A DNA stretch of 64,000 bases from JAPPHA01 sp965221575 (GTDB lineage: Bacteria; Pseudomonadota; Alphaproteobacteria; Rhodobacterales; Rhodobacteraceae). Each line of letters begins with the position of its first letter. The first letter of the stretch is position 1. Both the position numbers and the translations under genes were made by a program. The notes under the pieces were generated by a model. It did no database searches. It saw only the letters and a list, made by a program, of their open reading frames with translations, and was not told the DNA's origin. The stretch covers positions 682,001 to 746,000 of the forward strand of contig CBDCSM010000014.1 of assembly GCA_965221575.1 (NCBI GenBank), written 5' to 3'. Of this stretch, positions 62,109 to 64,000 are shown one piece after another.

Positions 62109-62340
62109 AGGCCCGGTTCCATCCTTGATTGGTGGCTCGAACGGTAGACCGAAGCGCGTACGCGTCCATCGGCAAAGCAAATGCTCGCGATGCCATAAGC
62201 TGTTCGCGGCTGGAGGGACCTGCATCGAAATCCCCAAGGTAGGCAGCGCGTACTCCACCACCAAACGTGTTTGTGACGAGTGTTTTCAACAAATCTTGAA
62301 AAAAACTGCTGAAGACCTCAACCAGGTCAAAATGATTTAA
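62089..62340 (+). CDS. Small Cys-rich (zinc-ribbon-like) protein overlapping the helicase
   Basis: An 83-residue basic protein. Four Cys form two CxxC knuckles (CSRCHKLF near 32 and CDECFQQIL near 62) with an extra Cys at about 45 in GGTCIEIPK, suggesting a zinc-binding fold. The N-terminus is Lys/Arg-rich (MSKRKPRGPVPS, NGRPKRVRVHRQ), so nucleic-acid binding is likely. It starts 20 bases inside the helicase gene, implying co-translation and a joint function. No family is recognised. Confidence 0.7.
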   Translation: MSKRKPRGPVPSLIGGSNGRPKRVRVHRQSKCSRCHKLFAAGGTCIEIPKVGSAYSTTKRVCDECFQQILKKTAEDLNQVKMI

Positions 62341-62598
62341 TGGCTGCGTTAACCGAGAGCAGCGCGTCGGGAACGTGATGAACGCACACTGGGGAAACTC
62401 GAAGGGGTCGAGAGAATTCCTTTTTCTCGCGGCAACGTGGCTGGTGAATATCATAGAGACACGTTTGAATTGGCTCATCAGCCAAGAGACCTATACCCCG
62501 TCCGGAACGTCGCTCTTCGGTCGTGGGCTCAAGGTACTTGACGGTTAACCTCAGGAAACCTGAACGCAAAGAACTACCAATTAAAGGAGGCTTCCAAG

Positions 62599-63252
62599 GT
62601 GGTTGGATGGGAAACATGGACCGACATTATCGTTCCGGCAGTTACTATGGCCGCGACCATTGTACTGGCTTGGTTCACGTTCGTGCTAGCACGCGCAACG
62701 AGGCGATTGGCGCGAGCGTCATCGCAACCGCTGGTGAGCGCCGCTATACAACCTAACATTTGGTCGATGATGCATTCCGATCTTGTCGTCCACAACAGCG
62801 GCAATGCACCTGCCTACGACGTTGTTGTAGAAATCACGCCCGAACCTAAGCAGGCCGATAGTCGTGGCACCAGCGAACCTCCTCTGCGAAACATTAGTAT
62901 TCTTCGCCCGGGACAGGAAATGAAATCGTTTTACACTGACATTGGAAGCGTATTGGATGAAGAATTCAAGATTAAACTAAGCTGGAAATGCCATCCGAAA
63001 TCTAGGACTAGAGAGTCAGTTTCTTATTGCCACCATTTGCCGAGAGGCATTAGTCGGCTCGGGGCTTGGAGCCCGGAAATTGAAATCGCAGAGTCACTCA
63101 AACGTTTGCGCGAGGACTGGCAACATATAGCGAGAGGACAACGTAAACTGAAAGTAGACGGTTACTGCAAATACGACAGGGAAGACGAACGTCAGGAAAT
63201 CGAACAAATGAGAATCGATCGAAGAAAAACGCAGCAAAGCCATGATGATTAA
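62599..63252 (+). CDS. Membrane-anchored protein of unknown function in the AT-rich island
   Basis: A 217-residue protein starting at GTG 62599 with a strong AAAGGAGG ribosome-binding site. One N-terminal membrane helix (DIIVPAVTMAATIVLAWFTF, residues about 9-28) is followed by a basic stretch (RATRRLARASS) and a soluble domain with beta-rich character (DLVVHNSGNAPAYDVVVEITPEP near 55-77, ISILRPGQEMKSFYTDIGS). The segment VHNSGNAPAYDV recalls Ig-like/CARDB-type sheets seen in small accessory membrane proteins. The C-terminus is highly charged. Same strand and composition as the helicase genes, 258 bases downstream. Function unknown. Confidence 0.72.
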   Translation: MVGWETWTDIIVPAVTMAATIVLAWFTFVLARATRRLARASSQPLVSAAIQPNIWSMMHSDLVVHNSGNAPAYDVVVEITPEPKQADSRGTSEPPLRNISILRPGQEMKSFYTDIGSVLDEEFKIKLSWKCHPKSRTRESVSYCHHLPRGISRLGAWSPEIEIAESLKRLREDWQHIARGQRKLKVDGYCKYDREDERQEIEQMRIDRRKTQQSHDD

Positions 63253-63289
63253 GCTTGAAGACAACCTGGCACCGCAGTTTCATATTATA

Positions 63290-63786
63290 CGGCGTTGTGA
63301 GGCACTCATCCCGTCTTTGAATGAGAGGGAACGGAATGATGATTGTTGCCGCCTGAGGGAAACCGGCGGTGCTTTCCTGGATGGTCTCTTGCCGGGGATT
63401 GACCACAAAACCAGCTGGATGACGCTGGAACAGACGGGCCTTGCCCATCCCCGGCAGACCTAGGGTCTTCTCGACCGCAACCACTGGGACGCGGACGCGT
63501 TGCGTGACGAGATTCGGGCCTACGCCTTGGATGCACTCGGCTCGGAAGACGGTTTCCATGTGTTGTCGACGAGGCGGGGGTCTCGACGAAGGGCCGGTAT
63601 TCGGTCAGCGCTGCGCGTTAGTACAGCGCGAAGGGGGAAGGATCGAGCACAGCTAGGCGGGCGTGTTTCTCGGCTACGCAGGGCGATTCCGCCAAGCACA
63701 AATCGACCGTCAGCTTTACCTGCGACAGCACTGGGCGTCAGATACGGAGCGTCGGGCGAAAGCCAATATTCCACGGGAGGAAACTT
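63290..63786 (+). pseudogene. IS701-family transposase fragment with stop and frameshifts
   Basis: Reading from about 63290: AFLDGLLPGIDHKTSWMTLEQTGLAHPRQT, TAG (63461-63463), then in frame GLLDRNHWDADALRDEIRAYALDALGSED. After about 63560 the correct residues lie in other frames (FLGYAGRFRQAQIDRQLYLRQHWASDTERRAKANIPRE). These match the N-terminal half of IS701-type DDE transposases. The 3' half is missing. It marks the right border of the AT-rich island. Confidence 0.7.
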
Positions 63787-64000
63787 TTTCCACCTAGTCG
63801 ACGACCATGAGCCGGATGATTCCCCTGATGCCGTAAGTGGGAATTCCCTGTTCCTAGACGGAACTTCCAGCGGAACAAAACGGAATCATTGGTGAGAAAG
63901 TCGTTGAATTAGAATCACTTACGCGAATTCCGGAAAAGGAGATTCCGGATAAATGTTCCCATGTAAAGTCATGATATAGTCACTTTTCCAGTTGACATGA

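Overview
The window is GC-rich bacterial DNA with a strongly alphaproteobacterial look. The evidence is the gene families present: a recombinase-in-trio element, ISNCY, IS110, IS6 and IS256 transposases, a TctA/B/C transporter, a dipeptide-type ABC operon of Roseobacter-like character, a RpiR regulator and a non-pyrrolysine MttB-type methyltransferase. No rRNA or tRNA gene was recognised, so species cannot be named. The density of broken transposases and genes killed by single stop codons suggests relaxed selection, as in a recently host-restricted or mobile-element-expanded lineage (inference).

Left part (1-24.2 kb) is a mobile-element zone. It starts with three translationally coupled tyrosine recombinases (1-3199, reverse; the third runs off the window), then a large serine recombinase with two small upstream ORFs (3475-6101), an internally deleted ISKra4 element (6471-7809), a nonsense-mutated VOC gene, an aminoglycoside-phosphotransferase-fold kinase, and an ilvC gene divergent from two coupled Lrp/AsnC regulators (10033-12118). 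A toxin-antitoxin graveyard follows (intact ParDE, truncated VbhA/Fic, MntA with a frameshifted HepT), interleaved with resolvase, ISNCY, Tn3 and IS110 fragments (12.2-20.0 kb). A coupled pair of ABC exporter half-transporters (20251-24002) closes this part.

Middle part (24.2-43.8 kb) carries a nitrogen-compound scavenging cluster: isochorismatase-fold and N-formylglutamate amidohydrolase-like genes, divergent from rpiR, a glutamine-synthetase-like gene and an ornithine-cyclodeaminase-like gene, then a peptide-type ABC transporter (binding protein, two ATPases, two permeases) and a TIM-barrel isomerase. A perfect inverted repeat in the divergent promoter is a likely RpiR operator. The operon has been broken by a serine recombinase plus IS110, by an IS256 element and by a nonsense codon in the cyclodeaminase gene. 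Further recombinase and IS6 relics, a VOC gene and a MazEF-type pair follow.

Right part (43.8-59.2 kb) is a catabolic cluster: GH88 hydrolase, TctB-TctA-TctC uptake system, choline-sulfatase-like sulfatase, LacI regulator, CaiB-type CoA-transferase, enoyl-CoA hydratase, DapA-like aldolase, sulfotransferase-like protein, MttB-family methyltransferase and class III aminotransferase. Three LacI-type operators with central CG lie upstream of the GH88 gene, the sulfatase and the hydratase, so much of it is probably one regulon. The gene set would suit import and breakdown of a sulfated and/or quaternary-amine compound (inference).

The far right (60.0-63.3 kb) is visibly AT-richer and foreign: a promoter with a palindrome over its -10 box, a superfamily 2 helicase with a fused excisionase-type DNA-binding domain, an overlapping small Cys-rich protein, and a membrane-anchored protein. 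It is the best candidate in the window for an undescribed, possibly defensive, module. A decayed IS701-like transposase follows it.
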